Counted from the first letter of the stretch, positions 33,596-47,747 are shown. The stretch is 64,000 bases of DNA from Diplolepis rosae (GCA_030998225.1 JAPYXD010000710.1:20000001-20064000), one strand, 5' to 3'. Notes: generated from the sequence alone by a model not told the origin. Translations and numbers: made by a program.

Positions 33596-35470
33596 TAGTG
33601 TCCTAAGTTGAATTCCTAAGTTAGTTTGCCGTACCGTCACACGCGGCGCTAACTGTACCATCACTCCCTGAAAATGCACAGTAACATAAGAAGAATTTAA
33701 TAAAAAAAATTTTTAAATATATTATTCAATGCCATAAACAAATAAAAGAGATCAGACTTTAAATAATAATATTATTTGAATATTTTGAATTAAATTTTCC
33801 CCTTTTTATTCATATTTATCTCTTACAAAAACTATTTTGAAACATTCAGCTGATATTAGAATTTAAATATTAATATCTCTTTTATTCCTATTTGGCATTG
33901 AATAATAAATTTTTTAAAATTTTTATATTTAATTGTCTACATATCACTGCATTTATATTATTTTTTTGAGGTAAAATTAAGTTGAAAAATGGAAAAAAAA
34001 TGAAAAATTCTGAACGAGGAACGAAGTTGATGAGAGTTGTAATTAGTTGGAAATCATTATGAATAATTAAAGATAATAGAATATAAAATAAGGTGAATAT
34101 AATTTTTCTTTTTTAATAGTTAACTAACATTAATAAAAACAGTATAATAAGAACAATTAAATTTTTTTTTTCATTTTCAAAACCAAAAGTAGTCTATCTA
34201 CATCCGTTTTCATCGTCTCTAACATTCACGAAATTTTGGAAACAACATTTTATGTACTTTGGACACAAACAAGTAGAAACTGGACCAAATTATTCATATA
34301 AACTTGCTACTCTTCTCAAGTATCACATGCCCACAAAGCTCATAATTTTAGTAATAGATCAAATAAATTACATTTCTAGAAATCACGTCAGAGGTAATGA
34401 AATTTTGCATTTAGTGACCTAAAAACAATGTGTTTTTGTGCAGCATTGACAAAAATAATGCAAAAAAGTCCAAATTTCATAGATTTAACCATTTTCAATA
34501 ACACCTAAAGCAATGAACTTTTCAAAATTTTTGTTCATCTATCAGAAAGGTAGATTTACGGAAAATATCCGATGTATATGAAAGAAACTGTAATCATTTT
34601 TACCTAGATGCTGTGAAAGTTTAAATTTAGGGAAACAAAGTTGTAAAAGTTCAAATTCGTGAAATCAGTCATAAAAAAAATATAAAAATACTTTTAATGT
34701 ACTTCTAAGTTACATATTTTCTATCTTGATTCTAATAATTAATTTTCACAATTTGTAGGATCCGCATTTTAGGTATGAAAATACTTTGAATTTTTACAAC
34801 TTTTTGTTTCCCTAAATTTCAACTTTCACATTTCGTGAATGTTAGAGACGATGAAAACGGATGTAGATAGACTACTTTTGGTTTTGAAAATGAAAAAAAA
34901 AATTTAATTGTTCTTATTATACTGTTTTTATTAATGTTAGTTAACTATTAAAAAAAAAAAATTATATTCACCTTATTTTATATTCTATTTTCTTTAATTA
35001 TTCATAATGATTTCCAACTAATTACAACTCTCATCAACTTCGTTCCTCGTTCAGAATTTTTCATTTTTTTCCCATTTTTCAACTTAATTTTACCTCAAAA
35101 AAATAATATAAATGCAGTGATATGTAGACAATTAAATATAAACATTTAAAAATATTTATTATTCAATGCCAAATAGGAATAAAAGAGATATTAATATTTA
35201 AATTCTAATATCAGCTGAATGTTTCAAAATAGTTTTTGTAAGAGATAAATATGAATAAAAAGGGGAAAATTTAATTCAAAATATTCAAATAATATTATTA
35301 TTTAAAGTCTGATCTCTTTTATTTGTTTATGGCATTGAATAATATATTTTAAAAATTTTTTTATTAAATTCTTCTTATGTTACTGTGCATTTTCAGGGAG
35401 TGATGGTACAGTTAGCACCGCGTGTGACGGTACGGCAAACTAACTTAGGAATTCAACTTAAGACACTAAC
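33594..35470. repeat. Large foldback repeat, 1.9 kb
   Basis: The left arm from CATTAGTGTC (33592-33601) and agttgaattcctaagttagt is repeated in inverse up to 35470. Arms are about 570 bp plus an inner pair (gtctatctacatccgttttc at 34192, inverse near 34855). The centre (about 34270-34820) is unique and AT-rich. The inner pair is the same motif as in the TTAA-ended MITE family, and TATCACATGCCC occurs at 34320. Confidence 0.85.
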
Positions 35471-35920
35471 GGGGCGCCATTTTCTTTTCTGATGCATACG
35501 GCTGCTTCTTACGGTATGTGAATGGCGCGCGCTTTCACTTATTCTGCGACGTTGCCGCATCTATTTAGTCGCCGTCGGTTACTGGAGAAAAATTATATTT
35601 TTGCTTACTTAATTATATTTTGCTACGCTTACACGTATCGAATTGAGATGTTTTAACTTGCAAAATGATACATATATTATCAGTCAATGCTCCAGTCATT
35701 TTTATTGAAATCTGAACAGTAGTTATAGCAGGATTTGTAAATGAACTCGATTTCCCATAAGGTTAAGTGTTAATCGTCTCAAAATGCAATTACTAATTAC
35801 TCGCCTTCAGTATACCCTAGGTCCTCAAAAATTTAACTGAGTCATTTCTGGCTTAATGTTTACCAGTGATTTCAATTTTATCAATATCTGAACGGTATTT
35901 CCATTTACGACAGTACTACC

Positions 35921-36534
35921 TTAAGGGCATGTGATATGTAAAAAAATAAGCAACTTTTATTGATTTTATGTTTCTGCATGTTTGTGTCCAAAATACATAA
36001 AATTTTGTTTACAAAATATGGGAAATGGTAGATAAGATAAAAGCAGACGTAGGTAGACTACTTTCAGTTTTGATGATGAAATAGTATATTATGTGAATAG
36101 GCGCATAATGAGGGTTATTACGCAACGAGCGACAATGCTCGCAGGAGATCGAAGCCAAGGCGTAGTCGAGGCGCGATCAGTCCTGCGAGCATTTTAATCA
36201 AGTCTCGTAATTACCCGATTCAGTTCAATTTTTACATTTCATTCCTCTGTAGCGCAATACACAACATTGCGCTACTCTTAACTGTAGCGAAAAAACGAGT
36301 TTACGCGCCGGAGGCACATAACAAAATTTGTTAATATATTTTGTGAAATTGAACTTTTTTTCATTTTCGAAACCAAAAATAGTCTATCTGCGTCCGTTTT
36401 TATCTTATCTACCATTTCCCAAATTTTGGAAACAAAATTTTATGTATCTTGGACACAAACATGTGTTTTATTATTTAATTAGAAACCTAAAAATAATAAA
36501 AGTTACTAATTTACTAAGTATCACATGCCTTTAA
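35921..36534. mobile_element. TTAA-ended MITE family, copy 2, with an internal GC-rich insertion
   Basis: TTAAGGGCATGTGATATG at the left and AGTATCACATGCCTTTAA at the right, with the TAGGTAGACTACTTTCAG motif and its inverse inside. About 36105-36320 has no counterpart in copy 1. It is GC-rich and centres on a hairpin (aatgctcgcagga at about 36151, inverse at about 36181), so it is likely a later insertion. Confidence 0.75.
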
Positions 36535-36559
36535 ATAAGTCTAATCCCGCTTTAGCAGA

Positions 36560-36755
36560 ATCAGAGATGACTACGTAATTTTCTCTAGATAATTAACATA
36601 TTTAGCGTTTTTCAGAACTTTTTTAGGTATTTTACGTCTAGTTTTTTATTCAATGTATTTTTTGTATGGCGGGGATAAGTCACGTAAAACACGTATTTTA
36701 CTTCGTGTAGAAAACCTGGAGTTACGCTTAACCGCACATCACAGATTTTAAATTG
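36560..36755. mobile_element. TACGTAA-rich family, copy 3
   Basis: Contains CTACGTAATTTTCTCTAG, AGGTATTTTACGTCTAGTTT, GGCGGGGATAAGTCACGTAA and GAGTTACGCTTAACCGCACA, in the same order as the copy at 50726-50935. Confidence 0.55.
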
Positions 36756-37858
36756 TTTCCTTCAATAAAGATTTTACCCACCGTAGGCAAAATCCAACAT
36801 GACTTTGTAAGAGAAAAAACACTCCTTTATGTTCTCGTACCTTGCACACAATATTTTGCTTATTTGATAGTAGTGATCCAGTGATTGCTGATGATTGCCG
36901 CCACATCTTTTCATGATGGCTTCCAGCATGTAGTATTTTTTTCTTTGAAGAATTGTGGAATATTGTTCATTAGAACACTATTAATTTAAGGTATTTACAA
37001 TTTTTGTAGTTTTATTTCTTTACTAATTATTACTTATAATATTTTTTAAGCAATGCCGGTCTTAGAGTCCAATATTTAATCGGCACTCTCCTTTCAATCA
37101 TTACAAACAATCCGTTCATTATTTTTAGCAATATGTGAAGAAATTTATGACATTTGAAATTATTAAAAACTGTAAGAAGATCTGCTTTTAAGTATTTTTC
37201 AACCAATATTCTAAATTTTATGAAAGTAAAACAATATCCAACTAATGCAAAATGGCGGTTAGGAAGCTTTAAAGTTGTTACTGACCATAACCTCTCTTTG
37301 TTACTAGTCTAACCACTCTAACTTACAAAAATTTTTGTTCGTTTGTTTAATCTTAGTTATCAGTATGTATTTCTATTTTCTGAATTGAAATTTCTCTTGA
37401 AATTTATTTTTCGCTTATTTGTACTATATTAATGAGGATTTTACTAAATCTATAATATTGATTTTATTATTTAAGAAAATTCTAAATCATCTTTAGATTC
37501 TTTAAAAAAAATTGAAAAATATGTTGTAGTAAACTATCAATTATTTTTAATGTTTTAAAAGCCGAGTATATGATTCCCTGTTTTGAAATAAAACTTGAAA
37601 GCAAATAAAATCGTGACCTTTGTTATAATTAATCGTTTCACTTCAACAATTAAACCTTTTTTTCATTAAAAATTACCTACTAATTTTTGACTGAAAAACC
37701 GAAGAGGTGTTTGTTTATCAAAAAGTTTTAAAAAATATTATTTTTATGTAAAACATGTCCAATTCAAGGTTACCACGTGGTGTTTTTTCTACAATCTAAA
37801 GTAAAATAAAAAATAATTTTTTCAGATTTTCATTCAGCTATATTTGAATTGTTTGATT
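36756..37858 (+). promoter_or_regulatory. Upstream/5' UTR region of woc
   Basis: No coding sequence. AAAATGGCGGTTAGG at about 37249 resembles core sequences found near start sites of insect housekeeping genes. An acceptor (TTTTTTCAG) at 37817-37825 lies 33 bp before the woc ATG, so at least one non-coding 5' exon lies upstream. Promoter placement is a guess. Confidence 0.35.
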
Positions 37859-40800
37859 ATGGATTCCGAAAACGAAACTCCACCAAAAACTGTTGAAGAT
37901 CTGCACACAGAAGTGGATAAATCTGACGCTGTTTGTGAAAATAAAAGTATAAGTGAAGTAGATTTAAGCACAGAGAAGCTTCCCTCAAACGTTGTGAATC
38001 AGCAAAATGATGACGAAGCTACGGAAAGTAATAATGCCACAGAAGTGAGCGATGAAGTCTCTTCACCAACTAAAAACAATCAGTCAGTTATTCTGAACAT
38101 TGAATTAAATGCCGAGGAAAATGCTATTAATATTCCCCCTGATCCACCGGAAAAAGTGACTGAAAATCAACCAGAAGACATCAGTACACTTGAAAACGCT
38201 ATCACTCAACCTAAAGTTGATTCAACAGATCCGATGCAAGTTGATAATTCTGATCAAACTGATAAGGAATGTACGACTCAAGACTTGAAAAGTGATTCTA
38301 TTATAGAAACTGTATCGAAAGATTTAGATGCAGCTTCGGATGTACAATCACGTGATTTATCTAAACAAGAGCCGATGATAGATGAAACTGAAGATTCAGA
38401 ATCAAGAACAAATTTAAACGAAGACTCATCATCAAGACTGAATGCAGATGATGATTCAGTATCGAAAGTGAATGTAGATGACGTTCTTTCAAACCTTAGT
38501 ACTGAAGCATCAAAGAATTCAGATACAGCGCTTAATGATGAAGTGGAAAAAGAAGAATCTGAAGAATCGAACCTCGCCATTGATTCGTCGAAGCCTACCG
38601 AAATTCAACCTTGTGAATCAGAAACTTTAATGGATGTAGACACTGAAAGCAATAACACATCTGAAACTAAAAATGAAACAGATGTAGTCGCCGATTCTGT
38701 GAGTGAAACGAAAAACAAAGAATTATCTGAAGCTACATCAGAAGGTAATACATCGCCAATGACCTTAGATGATACACTCGATAGAGAAAATGCATCTGGT
38801 AAATGTTCGGAAGAGCGCGTGAATACTGAATTTGTACAAATATCTCAAGACAAGCAAGATGATTCTCAGATTGAGAATCATTCAATGGATGCTGAAGATC
38901 CATTCGGTGGCGATAATCTTCTCACCGATAATTCGGAAGTAATGGAGACTGAAGCTATTTCAAAAAGCAAAGCAAATTTTGAAAAATTAGGAAGTGAGGC
39001 AAATAATTTACAGGATGTTGTGAACGCTACAGCGAGTGAAACAGCCACCGATCAAGAGAAGAATAAATCAGATCTTGAAAGTTCGCCGAAACCCGACAAG
39101 GAGGTTATTAGCACACCTGGTCAAAATACAGCTGATTCAATAAGAAATGATGATATAGTCAATAAATGTGAGAAAATAGTCGAAAAGTTAACTGAAAATG
39201 ATGAACCTAAATCCACGGATGCTGGAGATAAAAAAGATAAATCTGAAGAGAAAGAGAAAACAACCTCAACTATGGAAACTGAACCTATTGTCTTACCTGG
39301 ACAAGATGATGAATTGTGCATTATTCCTGATTCCATGAAAGACATAGAAGTTGAGAAAAAGAAAGATGATACTCGCGCAAATCAATCAGAAGAAACAAAA
39401 AAGAGTTCAGGAGAAAAAAGTCAGGTAGATACAGAGAATCTTGAGCTTCCTGTTGCAATTTTAAGCGATGCAAAGGAAATAGCTGATAAGGAAGATACAA
39501 GCAAAGAAACTCCTGTTGAAGAAATACCTAAAGTACAAAACACGGTGGGAAATCTTCAGTCTATAACTGATGTAATAGATGTGGAAGAAGATTTAGAAAA
39601 GAACACTGAAGTTGAAGAAGTTGCATTAACGGATTCTTGTAAACAATGTAACGAAGTAAAACCCTGTAAAATAAAAGTAAAAGTTGGTGCAGAATTATTT
39701 AGTGTATGTTCAAAGGCTTGTAAGTCTGCGTTTAAATCAGCAAACAACAAAGCAATGGACATTCCGAGTGATGGAGTAAATTCAAAGAGAGAAAAACGTT
39801 GTGCCAGTTGTTTATTGATAATAGAAAATGGCGATGAACGGTCTCTTTCCTGGGAAACAATGGAATTTTGTAATGAAGAATGCTTAGGAAAGTTTCAAAC
39901 TAAGTATGGGAGTTACTGTAGAAATTGTAATGGATCAGTTCAAGCTGTGAGTTTGGGAAAGTACTGTGTGCGATTTGGATATGATGTCAGACAATTTTGC
40001 TGTTCGGTATGCTTGGAAGAATTCAAAAAAGGCCTGAAAGTTTGTACGTATTGCCAAAAAGACATAAGTGCAGGAACGGAAGGATTTTTGGCACCAGTTG
40101 GAGACAAAGGTCAATTTAAAGATTTTTGTACACAAGATTGTATGGAGAAGTATTCCAAAATGAGTTCTACTGAGCCACCAATTGTTGAGAAAAAAGCTTG
40201 CAGCGTCTGTCAAGAGGTTTGAATTACTTTGAATACTGCAAACTCCAGTGAAAATATGCTTTTACAGTAAAGTACAATAAATAATAGTATAGCAAAATTT
40301 TTTTTTTGTAAAAAAAAAGGCTTCAAACAATTCTACAAAATTCAACACATAATTACAAATTTGTAAAAAATATAAATGTCATTCTTGTGGACAATTGTAA
40401 TTTTATTTTATTGTAATAGCACATTCACACCATAAAATATAATTTTAGTTATTCAGATTTGTTGTTTTAACAGAAAAGATGAATCATAAAAACATTTTCT
40501 GCTATTTTATGTTTTAAAATAGATACTAATACAATTTTATTTGTTTTGCGATAGGAAAAAGTAGTTCACTGTGAAGTGCAAATAGACAGATCTCCCCCAG
40601 TGGCAATATGTAGTGATCCTTGTTTCGCTGCATTCAAATTCGTTAATAAGGTAGATCCTGACCAGTGTTCAACATGCAAAAAGTTCTTTGAATTGCCCAG
40701 CAAGAAAAGTTTCGTTGTATTCTATGAAAACGATGCGCACACTTTTTGCACCAAAACTTGTTTAAATATATTCATCATCACCAATAGAAAAATTGTTCCC

Positions 40801-43800
40801 TGCAGCTGGTGTAAAGTCAAAAAATACAATTTTGATATGATCAAGAAAGAATTGAAGACTGGTCAAGTGATGATGATGTGCAGCTTAAACTGTTTAACTC
40901 TCTATCAGGTGAGTTAACATATTTCTTAAACATAATCTTTCATTTCATACCGTGTCAATCACTACCCAACAGTCATAAAAATACTTTCAAACCTTGTAGG
41001 TTTCGATCAACGCAGTTTCAGCTAGAAGGATAAAGTGTGACTACTGCAAAGAAGTTTCTCAGGCTCAGTATCACTTAACAATGTCTGACGCTACCATACG
41101 TAATTTTTGTTCCTATAATTGTGTGATGAACTTTCAAGGTCAGTATACTAAATCGCCTATTACAATTCCATCTGGCGATGATCACCCTGTTCCTACCGGC
41201 GTGCCAAAAAGGACATTACCTCACAGGACAATCGCTCCAACCCCCGCAAAAACGGGAGATATTCAAGCGAAGAAAATTATGCCTGTAATATCTTCAGTAA
41301 CAAGTTTAGCGGCGATGGGAAATGGTCAAGTCAGTCCAACTTCTCAACCTACCACTGTGAGTAATACAGTCGTTCCACCATTAGCCGTCCAAACCGTTTC
41401 AAGTCAGCCGCAGATAATCTATAAGCAACAGGTTATTACAAGACCACCCAGCCCAGTCGAAATTCACAACAAATCAACGCAGTGTAAACCTCTTGTTCAT
41501 ACTAAAGGAGTCTCAGTGCGACCTTATCCTTGCACAAAATCAACGCAAACCGATGAAGTTCAAAAGACGATTATCCCTATTCCTGTACCTATTTACGTTC
41601 CATTTCCTGTACATATGTACACTATGCCTTTTCCAGTTCCAACACCATTCCCATTGCCGATTCCAGTTCCTATTTTCATCCCAACAACTAGAAATAGTGC
41701 TAAAGGTATCATGAAAGATATAAAGAGGATACAAGAAAAAATACCTTCCGATCCATTTGAAGCTGAGTTGCTTATGATGGCAGAAATGGTAGCCACTGAA
41801 AAGAAGACCGAAAGTGACTCTGACTCTGTTGATGAGAACAGGTATTCAATGTCTATTTATTATTTTAGATAATTCTTAAAATAAAGAGATAATTCACACA
41901 TTCTGGATTTTATAACACATGCTGCTTCGTCTCGAATGAAGTGATTTATAGAAGTTTGACCCTAATTTTTCTTATATTTATATTTTTAAGTTTATAGTAA
42001 TATTTTTGGCATTAAAGAAGGCCTATATTTTTGGCTGAATCGTTTTTCATTTTTCTTTTCTTATACTAAAATGATGAATCTGACTTTAAGACAAGAAAAG
42101 AACTTTTACTGTTAACCGCTATGGATCAATATAATACTAGAAATTATTATCAAATATGCCCGGTGTAATAAGCAATATTTCAGAGATGAAACTGGCGACG
42201 ATCACACCAACACACATGGAGACAATTACAGTCCAGAAGGTGTAGACTCCAGCAATACCTTTGGAGAAGACATGCTACAAATGGCTTTAAAAATGGCAAC
42301 AGGAGAGATAGATGAACCAGCAGTAGATTTGGAAGCTGCCTTGACGCCGAACACGATTACGCAGTCGCAGACACCTTCGCAGAATGAAACCACCATTGAA
42401 AATGATGGTATCCTTCCTTTTCCTATTACCAAAAATACTTTATTTTTTAATGTTCATACTTGATAGGGTAAGAGCACCAGTCGTTGGCACTGGTACCAGT
42501 TGATGGGACTAGCACCAGTTGTTGGCACCCCACATTAATTTACTTTGAATAATAGAAAAGTGAAAACATTTATCATATTTTGCTTACATGCGAAAAATTC
42601 GAATAGAGTACGTTGATTTTTTGCATTTTTCTATTGCCTAAAGCAAGTTAGAGGGGATGCCAACGACTGGTGCCCAGTGTTAACGACTAGTGCTCTTACC
42701 CTAGTTACATAATTTTGAATTCTATTTAAAATCAGACGATACCATAAAATTCTTAAAGTTGTGTTTTGGAGGCTTAAATAAAATTTATATCCTTATCTTG
42801 AACTTCGATGCAATTTTTTTTCAATCTAAATTTGTTGCAAGCTTTTTGCTACCCGGAAATCTTTTGAGTTTTTAATTAAAAATGTTTTTAGTGCTTCAGA
42901 AATTGGCTATATTGAGTAAGGTGATTGACATTATTTAAATTTTATTCAGGTAATAATCATGAATAAACATGCTAACCTTAATATTTTTTGGCATCTTTAT
43001 TTTTTATTCGAGGCCATGCATCAAGCAGGCCACATAATTAAATTATGGTTAATCTATGTAAAAATTATCAAAGTTGTACTCTAATAAAGGTAAAAAATAT
43101 CCTTACATTAGCGTAACTGATAAAATATGAAAAATAAATTTCATAGTTTTTTAAAAAAATTCTTTTATAGATTTTCTGAGCTTTACATCTTTTAAATATG
43201 AATCTATTAGCTCAAGGAGATTCAAAGTAATATATAGTAATGAAATATATGGATAAAATTTCAAAAAGTAATCCTTATTTTTTGAGTTTTTAATATTAAA
43301 AAAAAATTGTAGGTAATCTAATATGCGAGATAGTTTACTAAACAGCTATTTTAATCTTTATAGTTTTCGAATTATTTTGAATTATAATTTCTGTGTCCCT
43401 TTTATATATATTGATCTTTCAGTTCAACCAGAACGTCTTATATCTTCAACACGAGGTAGGAAACGCATGACACCCTATAAACCTCGCTCCACGCCAAGTA
43501 AACGAGGAAGACGAATATCTGGAGCAAACGAGATACCTCTCATGCCACCTCCTGACACACAAGTTACTCAGCAACCAAGATTTAACGAACCCGTGGAGAA
43601 ACCAGATGCTAATATGGCTCTTAAATATACTTTTGGAGTCAACGCTTGGAGACATTGGGTGAATATTGTTATACTTACTTATTTATTTAATAATTACGTC
43701 CTTGAATTTTGACACCTTTTTATGATTGTAACATGAATATTAGTTTAGGAAAACAATATTTTGACAAGAATTCAAGACAGTAAAGTTTTCATATGCAAAG

Positions 43801-46662
43801 ACAATTCATATGAAATTTATATTTATTTTTAATCGATTTTTTAAACATTTGTATTGTATATTTATACATTTTTTCATTATTTCTTAAATAATGTTATAAA
43901 TATTATTTCTAGTTATAGAATTATAGTGTACATATTTGTATTTAATTCAATTTATTTTCTCCGTCTATGGCTGTTTCTGATGTTTACATTTGGTCTATTT
44001 TAACTACAATGTAAATATAATAATAAATGTCTGACTAGGTTGTTAGCAAGAATGCTGAACTAGAAAAACAAAATATACCAACGCGGAAAGTTAAGCTGTT
44101 CAAAACAGATATTTTGCAGCTGACAGCGGATGAATTAAACTATTCCTTGTGTTTGTTTGTGAAAGAAGTCAGGAAACCAAATGGAACAGAATATGCTCCA
44201 GATACAATATACTATTTATGTTTAGGTAAACTTTTATAATTTTTTTATATTATTCACTTCTTTAAATTGAAAGTATCTCATATTTATCTTGTTTTTTTAG
44301 GAATACAACAATACTTATTTGAAAATAATAGAATAGACAATATCTTTACTGACTCCTACTATGAAAAGTTTACGGATTGCTTAAATGAAGTTGCGAAGAA
44401 GTTTTCAGTTCTTTACAATGATGCACGTAAGGATTTTTGAAAATAATTGCAGTTTATTCCGTATAAAATGTTTCATTTCTAGTTGAAGTATTTCTTTTAC
44501 TTAGAAGAACTAAAAGAAATTTTAAAATTAGGAAAAGCCAATCATTTCTACTTTTATTGAAACTTATAGTGTCGACATTGTTAACACATGAAAGATTTAA
44601 AAATTTTTGCAGAGTATATTGTTACAAGAGTGGAAGAGGAGCATTTATGGGAATGCAAACAGTTAGGAGCTCATTCACCACATGTGTTATTAAGTACACT
44701 TATGTTCTTTAATACGAAGCATTTTAATCTAGTGGTGAGAATTTAAACATTATCGATTCGTCGAGAATTTGAAACTTTTTTTAGTTCTAGTGTATAATAA
44801 AATTTACCATAAATTTACAGACAGTAGAAGAACATATGCAGCTATCATTCTCACACATAATGAAACACTGGAAAAGGAATCCAGCGGCACAGCCTGCAGC
44901 AATTGCGGGGAAAGTTCCGGGATCAAGAAATGTTTTGTTACGTTTTTATCCTCCTCAATCTGCCTTAGGTTTGGGTTTAAACATACAAACTTTATTAAGT
45001 CTAAACGTTCACTGTGTTGTCTGAATGACCTCAAGAAAATTTTGAAACAATTTACTCTAAAATGATTATTTTAGTCAGATACGTTATTTTTTCGTTTTTT
45101 GTTTTGCTTTATGAATTTTTTCCGCATTCGAAGTTAAATTTTTTGAAAAAAAACCAATTGAATCATTTAAAAAGGTGTTCGAAGAAAACTGTAATTTCTT
45201 GTTGAACAACATAAATAACTTTTCTGCGGCAAGCATTTGAAGTCGTTGGAGTTTAAACGATCTTATATGAACGTTATGTAATTCTAATGAAATGTGAACG
45301 TTGAGGGTTAGATGCGCTTAACACTTAGCCAACCGATCGGGGAGATCTCTCCATTTTGACAGTTCTCTGTGGCGCGTGGGGTCAGCTAAGTGTTAAGGGG
45401 TTAGGCTCAATTAGAAGGCCAAAAAAAGACTTTTCACGAATTTTTTTTTAAGACTGGTTTATTTTTTTTAACCAATTTTTTAAAATCAAATAATACATGT
45501 TTCGAGAAGTTTCAATAATTTTTTCATCGCCAAATATTAATTTATATCCGAGTTGTACGCATTTTTGTCAAGGGCCAAAAAGAAAGGCGATGTGTGGTTT
45601 CTACTACTGCTTTAGACTGGATCATCTCCAATCAAAACTTCCAACGGGATTAATTAGTAAATTGTACTGGCTACTGCTTGGGTGAAGGATTTTTAAAAAT
45701 TTTGATTTTTTACAAAATAGCGGATGTTTAAAGTCAAAGTGCATTTTTCGCATTAAAGAAATGCTCATTTTTCGCCTATCAAAAAGTATTTATCTGAATA
45801 AAAATGCCTTCGTTCACGCACTAAATATTAATATTTTAAATAAGTGATCAAAGTTTGAAAGAGATCTTTTTTTCTGCAAATTGATTTTTTGAAATTTCTA
45901 AATGACCCTAACCCCTTAAATGTAATTCAAAAATTAAATGGATTTCTAATTTATTTTATTGTGAATGTATTACATACTCAATAAATATTTTTGAAAATAA
46001 CCTCGCATTCAAATAAACTTTCAGATGCTAATTCGAGAAAAAAGAAGGTATACGAACAACAAGAAAATGAGGAAAATCCCTTGAGATGTCCCGTGAAGTT
46101 ATACGAGTTTTATTTATCAAAGTGGTGCGTACTATTTCTTTTGTTTACAATAATTAAATGTTGTGAATATGTAGGTTTCAGATAATTTTATGAAAATAAA
46201 ATTTGAGAAACAGCAAATTAAAAGGTTTAAAGTTTCTGATTTGAGATACTATTATTTGGAAAGTTGGAAATTAAAAGTAAGAAATTCGTAAATTTAAAAT
46301 TCAAGTTAATATTAAAAATATTTTTTCAACTGTTTTAATTTTAAGAATTTTTATATTTATACTTCTGCGATATTTTGTTAATACTTTTATCAATCCTAGT
46401 AAATATGTAGCACGTAAATGTAATGATTTATTTTATAATGTGTTAGATTTAAATATTCTGCTTTGTAAAAATATGTTTTTATTTCAGTCCCGAGAGTGTA
46501 AAAACACGCAATGACGTTTTTTATTTGCTGCCTGAAAGAAGCTGTGTTCCAGACAGTCCAGTGTGGTACTCCACGTCACCGCTCGCGAAAGAACATCTTG
46601 TAAAGATGTTGTATCGTATTAAAATGGTGAAAGAGATTAATATTGCTCTATTAAATAGTTAA
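37859..46662 (+). CDS. woc: Without children / ZMYM-type MYM zinc-finger protein
   Basis: Eleven coding exons: 37859-40216, 40555-40908, 41000-41841, 42184-42407, 43423-43658, 44039-44225, 44301-44426, 44613-44734, 44821-44968, 46025-46124, 46488-46662. Phases agree throughout and give about 1623 residues, close to Drosophila woc. Residues 1-590 are acidic, Ser/Thr/Glu-rich and disordered. About 595-960 is a chain of MYM/FCS-type zinc fingers (CKQC..CSKAC, CASC..CNEEC, CRNC..CSVC, CTYC..CTQDC, CSVC..CSDPC, CSTC..CTKTC, CSWC..CSLNC, CDYC..CSYNC). A Pro-rich segment with [12 protein letters not shown] repeats follows. The C-terminal third ([14 protein letters not shown] ... [13 protein letters not shown] ... 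[20 protein letters not shown]) is the conserved ZMYM2/3/4 and QRICH1-type domain. Relatives are nuclear chromatin-associated regulators. The ATG is just inside the exon after the acceptor at 37825. Confidence 0.93.
42465..42703. mobile_element. MITE inside a woc intron (GGGTAAGAGCAC ends)
   Basis: AGGGTAAGAGCACCAGTCGT at the left is answered by ACTAGTGCTCTTACCCT at the right. CCAGTCGTTGGCAC is also inverted as TGCCAACGACTGG. Length is about 239 bp, with TA at both edges. It lies about 58 bp after the exon 4 donor without disturbing it. Confidence 0.8.
45316..45399. repeat. Short inverted repeat in a woc intron
   Basis: CTTAACACTTAGC at about 45318 and GCTAAGTGTTAAG at about 45385 enclose about 55 bp of unusually GC-rich sequence. 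It could be a very small MITE; there is one copy only. Confidence 0.5.
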
Positions 46663-47747
46663 CTCTAAATTTCTGTTTGAGGTCGCAGTCCACCTTTTTT
46701 TTAAATAGCTTTCCATGATACTTTAAGTTTCTGCTCTGTATAAGCTTTCCGAGGAAGTAATTTCATAAGTCAACGATAGAGATTAAATGACGAATACCTA
46801 AAAGAGGTCTTGATTACAGAATTGTTTCTGCTATTTTTAATACAAATTTGACAGTGGACTGGATGAAAATTTTCATCGCTATCTTAAAATATGTAGTAAT
46901 TAGTTTTGCCTTGACGTTATTATGTAATCAAATAAGGTCGAACCATTTATGCTTATAAGTGTGTCTAATTATGACGGTACTTGTAGTACGATAAATTGTA
47001 ATCCATGATAACTTTCACTTTCGAATGTACAGTTCAAATTTAATTTAGCGTTCAAAGATTGAAGCTCTTTGAAAAATAATTATAAATGTATCGAATAATT
47101 TGATAATCGATCGCTGTGAATAGACAAATATCCATTCTTGTTTCTCTTCATGAAAGTATGTGTTGCATAAAATTAAAAACATATATTCGTTTGTCATTAT
47201 GTTTTATTACTACACGTGACTTCCATATGAAGAATTATTTCAGAAAATAAATTTAACAACTATTTATACCTTTAGGCAATACTAATTGGAATCATAATAC
47301 AAAATTATTAAAGTTTTTTGTAATCAATATTTTCTTTCAATATTTTAATGAGTACCTTCAGAGATAAATGAAGTCATTACTTTATGATACATTTTTAAGA
47401 AATGATAAAATGACGCCTGTAAAGGAATAGTCGTAGTATATACCTCGAAGATTGTAGATTAAACATCATAAAAGATCTTTTTTAACGTCAAAATTGAAAT
47501 ATGTAAATGCTTTACTAGAATAAGAAAATACAAACATTTACTATTAAAATAAAAAAAATTCTTGATCCTATAACAACATAATTTTTTTTTATAACTGGTA
47601 GATAGTTAATATTAGTAAAATTACTTGTAAAGGTTTTTATAATTAAATTTTAGTCTTTCAGGTTTCATATTTTAAAGGTAAAAGATATTTTCATTGCAAT
47701 ATTGATAGTGAGTTTAGGTCCTAATTATATACATGTAAATGTGCTTT
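46663..47747. other. Convergent intergenic region, woc and MRPL19 3' sides
   Basis: AT-rich sequence with an AATAAA near 47246 on the plus strand. No frame with protein features; presumably the 3' UTRs of both genes. Confidence 0.45.

Noticed and set aside
21000..37000. Integrated viral or polydnavirus-type genes
   Set aside because: I looked for them because the region is gene-poor and repeat-rich, but no viral capsid, polymerase, integrase or envelope-like frame is recognisable.
41493..41796. Alternative frames within the woc Pro-rich exon
   Set aside because: Shadows of the PIPVP-type repeat in the real frame.
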